A stretch of DNA of 13,642 nucleotides from contig CAMBOZ010000029.1 of the NCBI GenBank assembly GCA_945869505.1, positions 1 through 13,642 on the forward strand, read 5' to 3'. This document shows, piece after piece, positions 5,893-13,642 of the stretch. A model generated the notes under the pieces. It worked only from the letters and a program-made list of their open reading frames with translations, searched no databases and was not told where the DNA came from. Within the stretch, counting starts at the first letter, position 1. Every line of letters begins with the position of its first letter. Both the position numbers and the translations under genes were made by a program. Source of the DNA: Bifidobacterium breve (GTDB lineage: Bacteria > Actinomycetota > Actinomycetes > Nanopelagicales > Nanopelagicaceae).

Positions 5893-8391
5893 TTAATTAG
5901 TTGCTGCGGCTAAATCTTCTGGAGAATCCGGTGTGGTTGCTTTCGCTGCACCAGCGAATGTGAATTTAGCTTCCGCTGCATCACCTTCGACATCAACCAC
6001 GATAATTTCGCCAGCTTTTAACTCGCCAAAGAGAATTCGCTCTGAAAGCGAATCTTCAATCTCGCGTTGAATAACGCGACGCAATGGACGGGCACCAAGT
6101 AGCGGATCGTAACCACGAGCTGCCAATAGATCCTTAGCTGCTTGAGTAAGTTCGATTCCCATATCTTTCGCCTTTAAACGCTCGTCCAAGTTAGCGATCA
6201 TCAAATCAACAATTTGAATAATCTGATCTTTCGTCAACTGGTGGAAGACAATTACATCGTCGATACGGTTAAGGAATTCAGGACGGAAGTGGTTCTTAAG
6301 TTCATCTTGAACCTTACCCTTCATGCGATCGTAATTCGTTAAGTCGTCATCGATATTGGCAAAGCCAAGTCCGAGGCTTTTTGAAATATCGCGAGTACCT
6401 AGGTTGGTAGTCATGATGATTACAGTGTTCTTGAAATCAACAGTGCGACCTTGTGCATCTGTGAGGCGACCATCTTCTAGAACCTGAAGAAGTGAGTTAA
6501 AGATATCTGGGTGAGCTTTTTCGATCTCATCGAATAAGACAACTGAGAATGGGCGACGACGCACTTTCTCTGTTAGCTGTCCACCTTCGTCATAACCGAC
6601 ATACCCTGGAGGGGCGCCGAATAGACGTGATGCTGTGTGGCGCTCTGAATACTCAGACATATCTAGTTGGATAAGCGCAGTTTCATCGCCAAATAAGAAT
6701 GAAGCGAGTGTGCGTGAAAGTTCAGTTTTACCGACACCTGATGGGCCAGCGAAGATAAATGAACCGCCAGGGCGCTTTGGATCCTTTAGACCTGCACGAG
6801 TACGGCGAATCGCTTGCGACAACGCTTTGATCGCTTGATCTTGGCCAATGACGCGGCGATGAAGTTCATCTTCCATACGAAGCAGGCGTGCAGTCTCTTC
6901 TTCAGTTAACTTAAATACTGGAATACCGGTTGAGGCAGATAGAACTTGGGCGATGAGTTCTTCATCAACTTCAGTTACCTTATCGAGATCGGTAGCCTTC
7001 CAATTCTTTTCAGCCTCTGCTTTTTCTGCGATAAGAGTCTTCTCTTTATCGCGAAGTGCGGCGGCGCCTTCGAAATCTTGACCGTCAATTGCTGACTCTT
7101 TCGCTTTGCGAGCTTCTGCGATCTTGTCATCAAATTCGCGGAGTTCAGCCGGTGCGGTCATTCGTTTGATGCGAAGACGTGAACCTGCTTCATCAATTAG
7201 GTCGATTGCCTTATCTGGCAAGAAACGATCTGAAACATAGCGATCTGCCATATTTGCAGCGGCAGCTAGAGCGCCATCGGTAATTGAAACGCGGTGATGG
7301 GTTTCATAGCGATCGCGAAGACCCTTAAGAATTTCAATTGTGTGAGCAACTGATGGCTCTTTAACTTGAATTGGTTGGAAGCGTCGTTCTAGCGCAGCAT
7401 CTTTTTCAACATGCTTACGGTATTCATCCAAGGTTGTTGCACCAATTGTCTGCAGTTCACCACGGGCCAACATTGGCTTCAAGATGCTTGCTGCATCAAT
7501 TGCGCCTTCAGCTGCTCCCGCACCAACGAGGGTGTGGATTTCATCGATAAACAAAATGATGTCGCCGCGAGTTTTGATCTCTTTCAGAACTTTCTTAAGG
7601 CGTTCTTCAAAATCTCCACGGTAGCGACTACCGGCAACGAGTGCGCCTAAATCGAGTGAGTACAGCTGCTTATCTTTAAGAGTTTCTGGGACATCGTTTT
7701 TAAAGATCGCTTGTGCAAGTCCTTCAACAACGGCAGTTTTTCCAACGCCTGGCTCGCCAATTAATACTGGGTTATTTTTGGTGCGGCGTGAAAGTACTTG
7801 CATCACGCGTTCAATTTCGTTTTCGCGACCGATTACTGGATCGAGCTTTCCTTCACGGGCAGCCTGTGTGAGGTTGCGGCCGAATTGGTCTAAGACGAGT
7901 GAAGTAGATGGTGTGCCTTCTGCAGGTCCACCTGATGTTGCCGCTTCTTTTCCTTGGTAGCCAGAGAGAAGTTGAATAACTTGTTGACGGACGCGATTTA
8001 AATCTGCGCCAAGTTTTACAAGAACTTGTGCGGCAACGCCTTCACCTTCGCGGATTAAGCCAAGCAAAATATGTTCAGTTCCGATGTAGTTGTGGCCCAA
8101 TTGCAAAGCTTCGCGAAGTGAAAGTTCAAGAACTTTCTTAGCGCGTGGAGTAAATGGAATATGGCCGCTAGGGGCTTGTTGTCCTTGGCCGATAATCTCT
8201 TCAACTTGGGCGCGCACGCCTTCAAGTGAGATGCCGAGCGCTTCCAGGCCTTTAGCGGCAACGCCTTCGCCTTCGTGGATCAAACCAAGGAGGATGTGTT
8301 CAGTACCGATGTAGTTGTGATTGAGCATGCGTGCTTCTTCTTGAGCCAAGACAACAACACGTCGGGCTCGATCGGTAAAGCGCTCAAACAT
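5893..8391 (-). CDS. clpC: ATP-dependent Clp protease ATP-binding subunit ClpC
   Basis: AAA+ unfoldase that feeds proteins to the ClpP peptidase; a central, usually essential quality-control factor in actinobacteria. At 832 residues it is full length. It has the N-terminal double Clp repeat (about 1-145; the [14 protein letters not shown] stretch occurs twice, at 25 and 100), the first AAA domain with Walker A G-E-P-G-V-G-K-T (212-219) and Walker B I-L-F-I-D-E-I (279-285), a UVR-containing middle domain (about 420-455) that marks ClpC rather than ClpB, and the second AAA domain with Walker A G-P-S-G-V-G-K-T (549-556) and Walker B V-V-L-F-D-E-I (617-623). The L-G-L-G-F loop (673-677) is the ClpP-docking loop. 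AAAGGAG seven bases upstream of the ATG fixes the start. It lies downstream of argA in the same direction but 156 bp away, with its own probable promoter. I saw no clear ClgR or HspR operator. Confidence 0.98.
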   Translation of the reverse strand: MFERFTDRARRVVVLAQEEARMLNHNYIGTEHILLGLIHEGEGVAAKGLEALGISLEGVRAQVEEIIGQGQQAPSGHIPFTPRAKKVLELSLREALQLGHNYIGTEHILLGLIREGEGVAAQVLVKLGADLNRVRQQVIQLLSGYQGKEAATSGGPAEGTPSTSLVLDQFGRNLTQAAREGKLDPVIGRENEIERVMQVLSRRTKNNPVLIGEPGVGKTAVVEGLAQAIFKNDVPETLKDKQLYSLDLGALVAGSRYRGDFEERLKKVLKEIKTRGDIILFIDEIHTLVGAGAAEGAIDAASILKPMLARGELQTIGATTLDEYRKHVEKDAALERRFQPIQVKEPSVAHTIEILKGLRDRYETHHRVSITDGALAAAANMADRYVSDRFLPDKAIDLIDEAGSRLRIKRMTAPAELREFDDKIAEARKAKESAIDGQDFEGAAALRDKEKTLIAEKAEAEKNWKATDLDKVTEVDEELIAQVLSASTGIPVFKLTEEETARLLRMEDELHRRVIGQDQAIKALSQAIRRTRAGLKDPKRPGGSFIFAGPSGVGKTELSRTLASFLFGDETALIQLDMSEYSERHTASRLFGAPPGYVGYDEGGQLTEKVRRRPFSVVLFDEIEKAHPDIFNSLLQVLEDGRLTDAQGRTVDFKNTVIIMTTNLGTRDISKSLGLGFANIDDDLTNYDRMKGKVQDELKNHFRPEFLNRIDDVIVFHQLTKDQIIQIVDLMIANLDERLKAKDMGIELTQAAKDLLAARGYDPLLGARPLRRVIQREIEDSLSERILFGELKAGEIIVVDVEGDAAEAKFTFAGAAKATTPDSPEDLAAATN

Positions 8392-8397
8392 CGGCAG

Positions 8398-8405
8398 ACT
8401 CCTTT
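8398..8405 (-). promoter_or_regulatory. Strong ribosome binding site of clpC
   Basis: AAAGGAGT on the minus strand lies six to seven bases before the clpC ATG and is the best Shine-Dalgarno in the window. It overlaps the perfect 10-bp palindrome CCTTTAAAGG (8401-8410), which cannot fold back on itself but could be a short protein-binding dyad. Confidence 0.75.
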
Positions 8406-8433
8406 AAAGGTGGTAAATATTCGGTTCTAGCCA

Positions 8434-8439
8434 AGCCTA
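8434..8439 (-). promoter_or_regulatory. Candidate -10 element of clpC
   Basis: TAGGCT within GTTATAGGCTTG on the minus strand fits TANNNT and would start transcription near 8427, giving a leader of about 36 bases that includes the strong Shine-Dalgarno. No TTGACA-like -35 is found at 16-19 bases, so a regulator or alternative sigma factor may be involved. Prediction only. Confidence 0.35.
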
Positions 8440-8482
8440 TAACCCAACGCAGGGAAGACGCGAGGTGGATTGCTTGTGCTCA

Positions 8483-8551
8483 GTAGAACCCCAGATTTAG
8501 GTCTGATATTCCCAAATGGGGCTAGAAGTAGCGTTTTCTGGGGGTGGCTAC
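8483..8551 (-). terminator. Cluster of overlapping inverted repeats between argA and clpC
   Basis: The region just after the argA stop contains several partly exclusive stems. GTAG + CCCCAGA (8483-8495) pairs with TCTGGGG + CTAC (8537-8551). CCCA/TGGG (8511-8519) is nested inside. GCTA/TAGC (8521-8532) is a 4-base-loop hairpin. GTAGC (8528-8532) pairs with GCTAC (8547-8551). On the minus strand the long stem ends GGGGTTCT, with no real U-run. Likely role: ending or attenuating read-through from the nad-coaX-lysS-argA transcript before clpC. The stems are seen directly; the role is inferred. Confidence 0.4.
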
Positions 8552-9042
8552 AGGGTTAAGAGCATGCGGGTATTGCCCAGGGTATTGGGCTTGGCCGCTT
8601 CGAGATCTAGGAATTCGGCAACACCGGCATCGTAGGAGCGCAGTAATTGTTGATAAACATCTGGTGCAACTGGTGTTCCCTCGATTTCAACAAATCCGTG
8701 GCGCCCGAAGAAAGATGTTTGGAAAGTTAAGCAGAAGATTCTTTCTACTCCTACTTCGCGGGCGCGCTCAATAATTCTTTCAAGTATCTGATTTCCAATT
8801 CCTTGCTTATGAAAACTTTTTTCTACTGCAACTGTACGAACTTCTGCTAAGTCATCCCACAAGATGTGAAGTGCTCCGCAACCAACAACTTTGCCATCGA
8901 CTTCTGCAACTGTAAATTCTTGAACGCTTTCATAGAGCGTGACAGTTTCTTTGGAGAGCATCTGACCGGGAGCCGCATAAGAATCTACGAGTTGGCGGAT
9001 GGTTTTAACATCGCTAGTGCGAGCTGGGCGAATAACAATCAT
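8548..9042 (-). CDS. argA: Amino-acid N-acetyltransferase (N-acetylglutamate synthase, short actinobacterial type)
   Basis: A single-domain GNAT of 164 residues that matches the mycobacterial ArgA (Rv2747) type very closely: I-R-P-A-R-T-S-D-V at 4-12, Q-L-V-D-S-Y-A at 17-23, V-G-C-G-A-L-H at 53-59, A-E-V-R-T-V-A-V at 66-73, acetyl-CoA loop Q-G-I-G at 80-83, F-F-G-R-H-G-F-V-E-I-E-G-T-P-V at 111-125, and the C-terminal S-Y-D-x-G-V-A-E-F-L-D-L ... K-P-N-x-L-G-N-x-R-M-L-L. Expected reaction: acetyl-CoA plus L-glutamate (or glutamine) to the N-acetyl amino acid, the first arginine-biosynthesis step, in the cytoplasm. It lacks the amino-acid-kinase domain of E. coli ArgA, as is normal for this type. 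It starts 2 bp after the lysS stop with no good ribosome binding site, so it is probably coupled to lysS. No other arg gene is present, and no ARG-box was recognised. The match is from recalled sequence, not an alignment. Confidence 0.9.
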   Translation of the reverse strand: MIVIRPARTSDVKTIRQLVDSYAAPGQMLSKETVTLYESVQEFTVAEVDGKVVGCGALHILWDDLAEVRTVAVEKSFHKQGIGNQILERIIERAREVGVERIFCLTFQTSFFGRHGFVEIEGTPVAPDVYQQLLRSYDAGVAEFLDLEAAKPNTLGNTRMLLTL

Positions 9043-9044
9043 GG

Positions 9045-10559
9045 TTAATCGACTTCAGGTTTTACCAGTGGGAATAAAATAGTTTCGCGAATTCCTAGGC
9101 CAGTGAGTGCCATCAATAAACGATCTACTCCCATACCCATTCCGCCAGTCGGTGGCATTGCAAATTCCATAGCGCGCAAGAAATCTTCATCAACTTGCAT
9201 TGCTTCTAGATCGCCCTTAGCGCCAAGTGTTGCTTGTTCAACCAATCGATCACGTTGAATCACTGGGTCAATTAATTCGGAATATCCTGTGGCAAGTTCG
9301 AAGCCATCAACATACAAGTCCCATTTTTCAGCAACTCCCGGCAATTCGCGGTGTGCGCGCACCAATGGTGAGGTATCAATAGGAAATCCCATTACAAAAG
9401 TTGGGGCGATGAGTTGATCTTTAGCAACGTGTTCGAAGATTTCTTCCGCGAGTTTTCCAGTAATCCACTTGGGATCAATTTTCATGCCTAGTTTGGTAGC
9501 AATCTTCTTTAAATCTTCCAGCGGAGTAAGTGCAGTAACGCTTACACCAACACCCTCAGTAATGGCTTCGTAAAGTGAAATCTCGCGCCACTTTCCACCG
9601 AGATCTGCTTGGCGACCATCGTGGTGTGTAACGACATGTGAACCTGCGATTGCCATCGCTGCATTTTGAACCAAGGTGCGAGTCAAATCTGCAATCGAGC
9701 GCCAGTCGCCATATGCCTGATAGCTCTCGATCATTGCAAACTCAGGAGAGTGAGAAGAATCTGCTCCTTCATTGCGGAAGTTACGATTAATTTCAAAGAC
9801 GCGCTCAATACCACCGACAACACAACGCTTTAGGAATAGTTCGGGTGCAATGCGCAGGTACAGATCCATATCGTAGGCATTACTGAAAGATTTAAATGGT
9901 CGCGCTGCTGCTCCACCGTGCATTACCTGCAACATTGGTGTTTCAACTTCTACGAAATTTTGCTGATGGAATGTCTCGCGCAATGAGCGCATTACCGCTG
10001 GACGCAAGCGAGCATTTGCGCGCGCTTCGTCACGAACGATCAAATCCACATAACGCATGCGAACGCGAGTTTCCTCTGACATTGGTTTGTGATCATTTGG
10101 CAGAGGGCGAAGTGATTTAGCGGCCATCGCGTAGCTGTTGGCCAGAATTGAAAGTTCACCGCGTTTAGAGGTAATGATTTCGCCAGTAACGCTGACGATA
10201 TCGCCTAGATCAATATCGCTCTTCCACGAATCTAAAGTCTCTTGCCCAACTTTGTCGAGTGAGAGCATCGCCTGAAGTTCGGTGCCATCGCCTTCACGCA
10301 AAGTGGCGAAACAGAGTTTTCCAGTATCTCGTTTAAAGATAACGCGACCAGTCAGGCTTTGAATATCACCAGTAGTCGAATCAGTTTCTAGAGTTGCGTA
10401 CTTCGCGCGAATTTCTGAGAGCGATGCAGTACGAGAAACAGAAACTGGATAAGGCTCAACTCCGCGCTCAATTAACCCCGCACGTTTTTCACGGCGGATA
10501 CGTAATTGCTCAGGTAGGTCATCTTCTACCGATGCGGCGGGCTGCTCTTCTTTGCTCAT
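9045..10559 (-). CDS. lysS: Lysyl-tRNA synthetase, class II
   Basis: Charges tRNA-Lys with lysine in the cytoplasm. The 504 residues match the family. An N-terminal OB-fold anticodon-binding domain covers about 65-145 (starting S-L-T-G-R-V-I-F-K-R). The catalytic domain carries the class II motifs: motif 1 region around R-M-R-Y-V-D-L-I (167-174) to F-V-E-V-E-T-P-M-L (202-210), motif 2 F-E-I-N-R-N-F-R-N-E-G (255-265), and motif 3 G-M-G-M-G-V-D-R-L-L-M at 473-483. The first about 25 residues are a charged, Glu/Arg-rich extension without an added domain, so this is not the fused LysX form with an MprF-like membrane part. It starts 19 bp after the coaX stop, a gap with its own predicted -10. In several actinobacteria lsr2 follows lysS and precedes clpC; here argA fills that place. 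Confidence 0.97.
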   Translation of the reverse strand: MSKEEQPAASVEDDLPEQLRIRREKRAGLIERGVEPYPVSVSRTASLSEIRAKYATLETDSTTGDIQSLTGRVIFKRDTGKLCFATLREGDGTELQAMLSLDKVGQETLDSWKSDIDLGDIVSVTGEIITSKRGELSILANSYAMAAKSLRPLPNDHKPMSEETRVRMRYVDLIVRDEARANARLRPAVMRSLRETFHQQNFVEVETPMLQVMHGGAAARPFKSFSNAYDMDLYLRIAPELFLKRCVVGGIERVFEINRNFRNEGADSSHSPEFAMIESYQAYGDWRSIADLTRTLVQNAAMAIAGSHVVTHHDGRQADLGGKWREISLYEAITEGVGVSVTALTPLEDLKKIATKLGMKIDPKWITGKLAEEIFEHVAKDQLIAPTFVMGFPIDTSPLVRAHRELPGVAEKWDLYVDGFELATGYSELIDPVIQRDRLVEQATLGAKGDLEAMQVDEDFLRAMEFAMPPTGGMGMGVDRLLMALTGLGIRETILFPLVKPEVD

Positions 10560-10568
10560 AATGGCGAA

Positions 10569-10574
10569 AGTCTA
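10569..10574 (-). promoter_or_regulatory. Candidate internal -10 element before lysS
   Basis: TAGACT on the minus strand, in the short gap between coaX and lysS, fits TANNNT and would start transcription near 10562, three bases before the lysS ATG. lysS has no Shine-Dalgarno, which fits a near-leaderless internal transcript for lysS-argA. Prediction only. Confidence 0.4.
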
Positions 10575-10578
10575 CCTA

Positions 10579-11343
10579 TTAGATATTTCTCTCGTGGATA
10601 AGGCGCAAGCCAATCAAGGTGAGATCAGGCTCATGCTCATCAATAGTTTCGGCAACTCCAATAATTAGCGGTGCGAGTCCACCAGTTGCAATCACAGTTG
10701 GGGCTTCATCATAACTCTGCGCTAATTCTGCAACGATGCGATCAACTAATCCATCTACTTGTCCGGCAAATCCAAAGATGGTTCCAGATTGCAGAGCTTC
10801 AACGGTGTTCTTTCCGATTACATTCTTGGGGCGAATCAGTTCGACTTTGCGCAATTGCGCTGCACGCGCAGCCAGAGCATCAACTGAAATTTCAATACCA
10901 GGAGCAAGTGCACCACCCAAGAATTCTCCTTTAGGAGAAACAACATCAAGATTTGTTGAAGTTCCAAAATCTACGACGATTGCGGGCCCGCCATAAAGTG
11001 TGTGCGCCGCTAAAGTATTTACGATACGGTCTGCGCCGATCTCTTTTGGGTTATCAACTAAGAGCGGAACACCAGTTTTAGTCCCTGGCTCCACAATTGT
11101 GGTTGGAATCTTGGAGAAGTACGTAGCAATCATCGTTCGCAACTCGCGCAGCGTTGCCGGAACTGTTGAACAGATGGAAAGTCCAGTAATTTCATAGTCA
11201 GCAACAAGTGAGCGGTATTGCAACCACAACTCATCTGAGGTTGTGCGGGGATCAGTCTTTACTCGCCAGGAGCGAATCAATTGATCTCCCTGAAAAATAC
11301 CCAAAACGGTATTCGTGTTTCCGACATCAACAGTTAGCAACAT
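10579..11343 (-). CDS. coaX: Type III pantothenate kinase
   Basis: Phosphorylates pantothenate to 4'-phosphopantothenate, the first step of CoA synthesis. It has 254 residues and the ASKHA-fold hallmarks: phosphate-1 loop D-V-G-N-T-N-T (6-12), the substrate motif G-A-D-R (103-106), phosphate-2 D-F-G-T-S-T (125-130) followed by G-G-A-L-A-P-G-I (143-150), and the adenosine loop A-T-G-G-L-A (219-224). D-F-G-T-S-T in place of the more common D-x-G-T-A-T is seen in other actinobacterial CoaX and is not a defect. It begins 2 bp after the nadC stop, so it is translated from the same messenger. This type needs a monovalent cation and is not feedback-inhibited by CoA. No coaA is visible here. Confidence 0.97.
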   Translation of the reverse strand: MLLTVDVGNTNTVLGIFQGDQLIRSWRVKTDPRTTSDELWLQYRSLVADYEITGLSICSTVPATLRELRTMIATYFSKIPTTIVEPGTKTGVPLLVDNPKEIGADRIVNTLAAHTLYGGPAIVVDFGTSTNLDVVSPKGEFLGGALAPGIEISVDALAARAAQLRKVELIRPKNVIGKNTVEALQSGTIFGFAGQVDGLVDRIVAELAQSYDEAPTVIATGGLAPLIIGVAETIDEHEPDLTLIGLRLIHERNI

Positions 11344-11345
11344 AA

Positions 11346-12170
11346 CTACTCCGCTCTCAGATCTAGACCGATATCAAAGATTGGCGCAGAATGTGTCAGC
11401 GCCCCAATTGCAATGTAATCAACACCAGATTGCGCATATGCGCGCGCATTGGAGATTGAAATCCCACCTGATGCTTCTAATTTAAATGCACCGTTTACTA
11501 AAGCAACTGCCTGCGCACATAGTTCTGGGGACATGTTGTCCAGGAGCACGAGGTCAGGCTTTTGGGATAAGACTTCTCTCAACTGCTCAAGAGTGTCTAC
11601 TTCAATCTCAATTTCCGCCTCTGGAAACGCGGTACGAACGTGGGCGAAAGCAGTGATGACTCCACCTGCAGCGGCTATGTGATTATCTTTAATCAATGCA
11701 GCATCACTTAAATTCATGCGGTGATTGGTTCCGCCACCCATACGAACTGCGTATTTTTCAATAACCCGCATACCTGGTGTGGTTTTTCTCGTATCTCTAA
11801 CCTGACATTTTGTTCCGGAAACTTCAGCCACCCATTTGCTAGTTAAGGTAGCAATTCCGCTTAAGTGTCCAAAAAAGTTAAGTGCGGTGCGCTCTGCCAA
11901 TAAAATCGCTCGTGTATTTCCACGCACGGTCATTAACACCTCACTGGCTTTAACGTGATCTCCGTCTTTCTTGCAAAGAGTTACATCAGTCAATCCAACT
12001 TCGGCAAGAACTGCGTGGGCGATGTTGATCCCCGCGATAACTCCATCCATTCGGGCTACAAAATCTGCAGCAGCGTTTGCATCTGCAGCAATAGTTGCCT
12101 GTGAAGTTATATCAACTCCCCCGGCTAGATCTTCCGCGAGTGCAGCTTTTATCAACTCTTGATCTGTCAC
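11346..12170 (-). CDS. nadC: Nicotinate-nucleotide pyrophosphorylase (quinolinate phosphoribosyltransferase)
   Basis: Converts quinolinate and PRPP to nicotinate mononucleotide, CO2 and pyrophosphate, the step after NadB/NadA in de novo NAD synthesis. The 274 residues match the family. Signatures: E-D-L-x3-D-I-T (13-22), the substrate-binding R-D-T-R-K-T-T-P-G-M-R (125-135), K-Y-A-V-R-M-G-G-G-x-N-H-R (139-151), L-I-K-D-N-H (159-164), E-V-E/E-I-E-V (188-191), L-L-D-N-M (209-213), and L-E-A-S-G-G-I at 231-237, all intact. The GTG start overlaps the nadB stop in GTGA (4 bp), with a G-rich stretch just before it; this implies translational coupling. coaX follows after 2 bp. Confidence 0.97.
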   Translation of the reverse strand: MTDQELIKAALAEDLAGGVDITSQATIAADANAAADFVARMDGVIAGINIAHAVLAEVGLTDVTLCKKDGDHVKASEVLMTVRGNTRAILLAERTALNFFGHLSGIATLTSKWVAEVSGTKCQVRDTRKTTPGMRVIEKYAVRMGGGTNHRMNLSDAALIKDNHIAAAGGVITAFAHVRTAFPEAEIEIEVDTLEQLREVLSQKPDLVLLDNMSPELCAQAVALVNGAFKLEASGGISISNARAYAQSGVDYIAIGALTHSAPIFDIGLDLRAE

Positions 12171-13642
12171 TTTTCACCCACTTCTTGATAACTAGTCGTC
12201 CAATTTCCATTACGGTCTAATTCTTGAACAATTCTCTTGCGCCAATTGCTTTCTGGATTTGGAAAATCTTCACGCCAGTGAGAGCCGCGAGTCTCTTGTC
12301 TAATCAGCGCCGCCTTTAAAATTGCTTCAGCAAGTTGGAATAAGTTTGTCGTTTCCCAAGCCTCAACACAGGGGTTAGCGCTCTTGCGATCTTGAATGCG
12401 AGTTAAATCCGCACTGGTTTGCAATAACGAATCAGAAGAGCGCAACACTCCCGCTCCTCGACTCATACTAAGTTGTAATTCACGTCGGTTGGCTGGGTCT
12501 AAGAGAATTGATTTGGAATTATCTGCAACAGGTTCAGAGCGCTCTTTTAAATTTGCAGCAATATCTGCAGCAATTCGCGCGCTAAATACCAGTCCTTCGA
12601 GAAGTGAATTTGAAGCTAAACGATTTGCGCCGTGTACGCCAGAACAGGCGGTCTCTCCGCAGGCATAAAGTCCTTTAACGCTGGTGTGGCCATTTAAATC
12701 GACGCGAACTCCGCCGGATGCATAGTGTGAAGCTGGTGCTACTGGGATCAAATCTTTACTTGGATTGATGCCGTGCGAAATGCAAGATGCGTAAATAGTT
12801 GGGAAACGGCTTTCAAAACCAACTAAATGTCGTACGTCCAACCAGACGTGATGCGCACCAGTTTTATTCATTCGACGCATTGATGCGATTGCAACAACAT
12901 CGCGAGGAGCAAGTTCACCTAATTTATGTTCGGCTAACATAAAGCGATCGCCTGAATCATCCAGCAAATATGCGCCTTCTCCGCGAACCGCTTCACTTAT
13001 CAAAGGTTGTTGACCTTGTGTGTTATCTCCCAGCCATAAAACTGTGGGGTGGAACTGGATAAATTCCACATCGGCCACTTTTGCACCAGCGCGTAAGGCT
13101 AAGGCAACGCCATCGCCTGTTGAAACAGAAGGGTTTGTAGTTTGCGCAAATACTTGGCCGAGTCCGCCGGTCGCTAATACAACCGCTTTACCTAAAGCAC
13201 GACCAACGCCATCACGACTTCCTGCGCCAATCACGTGCAGTGTTACACCGCAGACCGCGCCACTTGCATCTTTAAGCGCATCCAACACAAGTGCATCTTC
13301 AACAACTTCAATTTCGGGATCATCATGCACTGCAGCAAGGAGTGCGCGCGAAACTTCAGCACCTGTTGCATCTCCACCAGCATGCAAAATTCGATTACGT
13401 AAATGTCCACCTTCACGAGTAAGTGAAATTTCCCCTGAATCTTCGGTATCAAAAATTGCGCCGCGTTCTATTAACTTACGCACCGCTTCAGGTCCTTCGG
13501 TTACAAGTACGCGCACTGCTTCAACATCACATAAATCGGCGCCTGCCACCAACGTATCTTTCAAATGTTGATCAGGAGTATCACCAGGACCAAGTGCTGC
13601 AGCTATTCCGCCTTGCGCCCATTTAGTAGAGCCCTCATCCAC
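12167..13642 (-). CDS. nadB: L-aspartate oxidase (N-terminus beyond the window)
   Basis: FAD enzyme that oxidises L-aspartate to iminoaspartate, which NadA turns into quinolinate. The 491 visible residues begin at W-A-Q-G-G-I-A-A-A, so the first 30-45 residues including the dinucleotide-binding G-x-G-x2-G are past the right edge; the GTG at the edge is an internal valine, not the start. Seen in order: H-A-G-G-D-A-T-G near 87-94, A-T-G-G-L-G near 157-162, F-I-Q-F-H-P-T (194-200), E-A-V-R-G-E-G-A-Y-L (217-226), P-R-D-V-V (246-250), A-S-H-Y-x-S-G-G (304-311) and G-A-N-R-L-A-S-N-S-L-L-E-G-L (338-351), which carry the flavin-contacting and catalytic residues of the family, then the helical C-terminal domain with R-G-S-H-W-R-E-D-F-P. 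It leads the tight nadB-nadC-coaX-lysS-argA string; nadA may lie upstream, outside the window. Confidence 0.96.
   Translation of the reverse strand: MDEGSTKWAQGGIAAALGPGDTPDQHLKDTLVAGADLCDVEAVRVLVTEGPEAVRKLIERGAIFDTEDSGEISLTREGGHLRNRILHAGGDATGAEVSRALLAAVHDDPEIEVVEDALVLDALKDASGAVCGVTLHVIGAGSRDGVGRALGKAVVLATGGLGQVFAQTTNPSVSTGDGVALALRAGAKVADVEFIQFHPTVLWLGDNTQGQQPLISEAVRGEGAYLLDDSGDRFMLAEHKLGELAPRDVVAIASMRRMNKTGAHHVWLDVRHLVGFESRFPTIYASCISHGINPSKDLIPVAPASHYASGGVRVDLNGHTSVKGLYACGETACSGVHGANRLASNSLLEGLVFSARIAADIAANLKERSEPVADNSKSILLDPANRRELQLSMSRGAGVLRSSDSLLQTSADLTRIQDRKSANPCVEAWETTNLFQLAEAILKAALIRQETRGSHWREDFPNPESNWRKRIVQELDRNGNWTTSYQEVGEK

Noticed and set aside
8392..8547. ClgR or HspR operator upstream of clpC
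   Set aside because: I looked for CGCT-N5-GCG-like and CTTGAGT/ACTCAAG repeats and found none; CGC and GCG near 8447-8462 have the wrong spacing.
13020..13571. 183-codon plus-strand open frame inside nadB
   Set aside because: It is antisense to strongly conserved nadB motifs, and its product is a low-complexity Ser/Pro/Ala/Thr string typical of a shadow frame.
1..13642. Mobile element, CRISPR, tRNA/rRNA, toxin-antitoxin or defence system
   Set aside because: No terminal repeats, spaced direct repeats, transposase or nuclease motifs, or cloverleaf-like sequence were seen; the genes are mainly core metabolism and housekeeping.

Overview
The window looks like ordinary chromosome of a low-to-medium GC, streamlined actinobacterium. 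Three things point there. The run nadB-nadC-coaX-lysS-clpC is a well-known actinobacterial gene order. The N-acetyltransferase next to clpC closely matches the mycobacterial-type ArgA. Several genes have a TANNNT -10 hexamer 6-9 bases before the start codon and no Shine-Dalgarno, the actinobacterial leaderless arrangement. The moderate GC by eye, very short intergenic gaps and low IS/phage content would fit freshwater acI (Nanopelagicales-like) actinobacteria. That placement is inference, not something a marker gene here proves.

Layout: (1) 1-89: what may be the 3' end of a rightward gene meets, stop codon to stop codon, a leftward gene for a secreted beta-propeller-like protein; an 8-bp GC-rich stem spans the junction. 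(2) 87-2073, leftward: proC (proline biosynthesis) followed by the secreted protein gene, overlapping by 26 bp. (3) 2104-5653, rightward: a cysteine-rich conserved protein, radA (recombination/DNA repair) and a GlcD-type FAD-linked oxidase. A 30-bp divergent, probably leaderless promoter pair separates this group from proC. (4) 5728-5889: a small, very basic 53-residue ORF that ends 3 bp from the clpC stop. (5) 5893-13642, leftward: nadB (cut by the window edge), nadC, coaX, lysS, argA, then after a 156-bp gap clpC.

Functionally the right half groups cofactor synthesis (quinolinate route to NAD, first step of CoA), lysyl-tRNA charging and the first arginine step into one tightly packed transcript. 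The protease chaperone clpC follows, apparently with its own promoter and the one strong Shine-Dalgarno seen here. The left half is proline synthesis, repair and oxidation of a 2-hydroxy acid.

I found no tRNA, rRNA, CRISPR, transposon, phage or toxin-antitoxin content, and no convincing new multi-gene system. The items most worth checking are the two unrecognised proteins (cysteine-rich and basic), the convergent 'LRAA' stem-loop at the left edge, the leaderless promoters, and the nested inverted repeats before clpC. The longest gene-free stretch is the 156 bp between argA and clpC.
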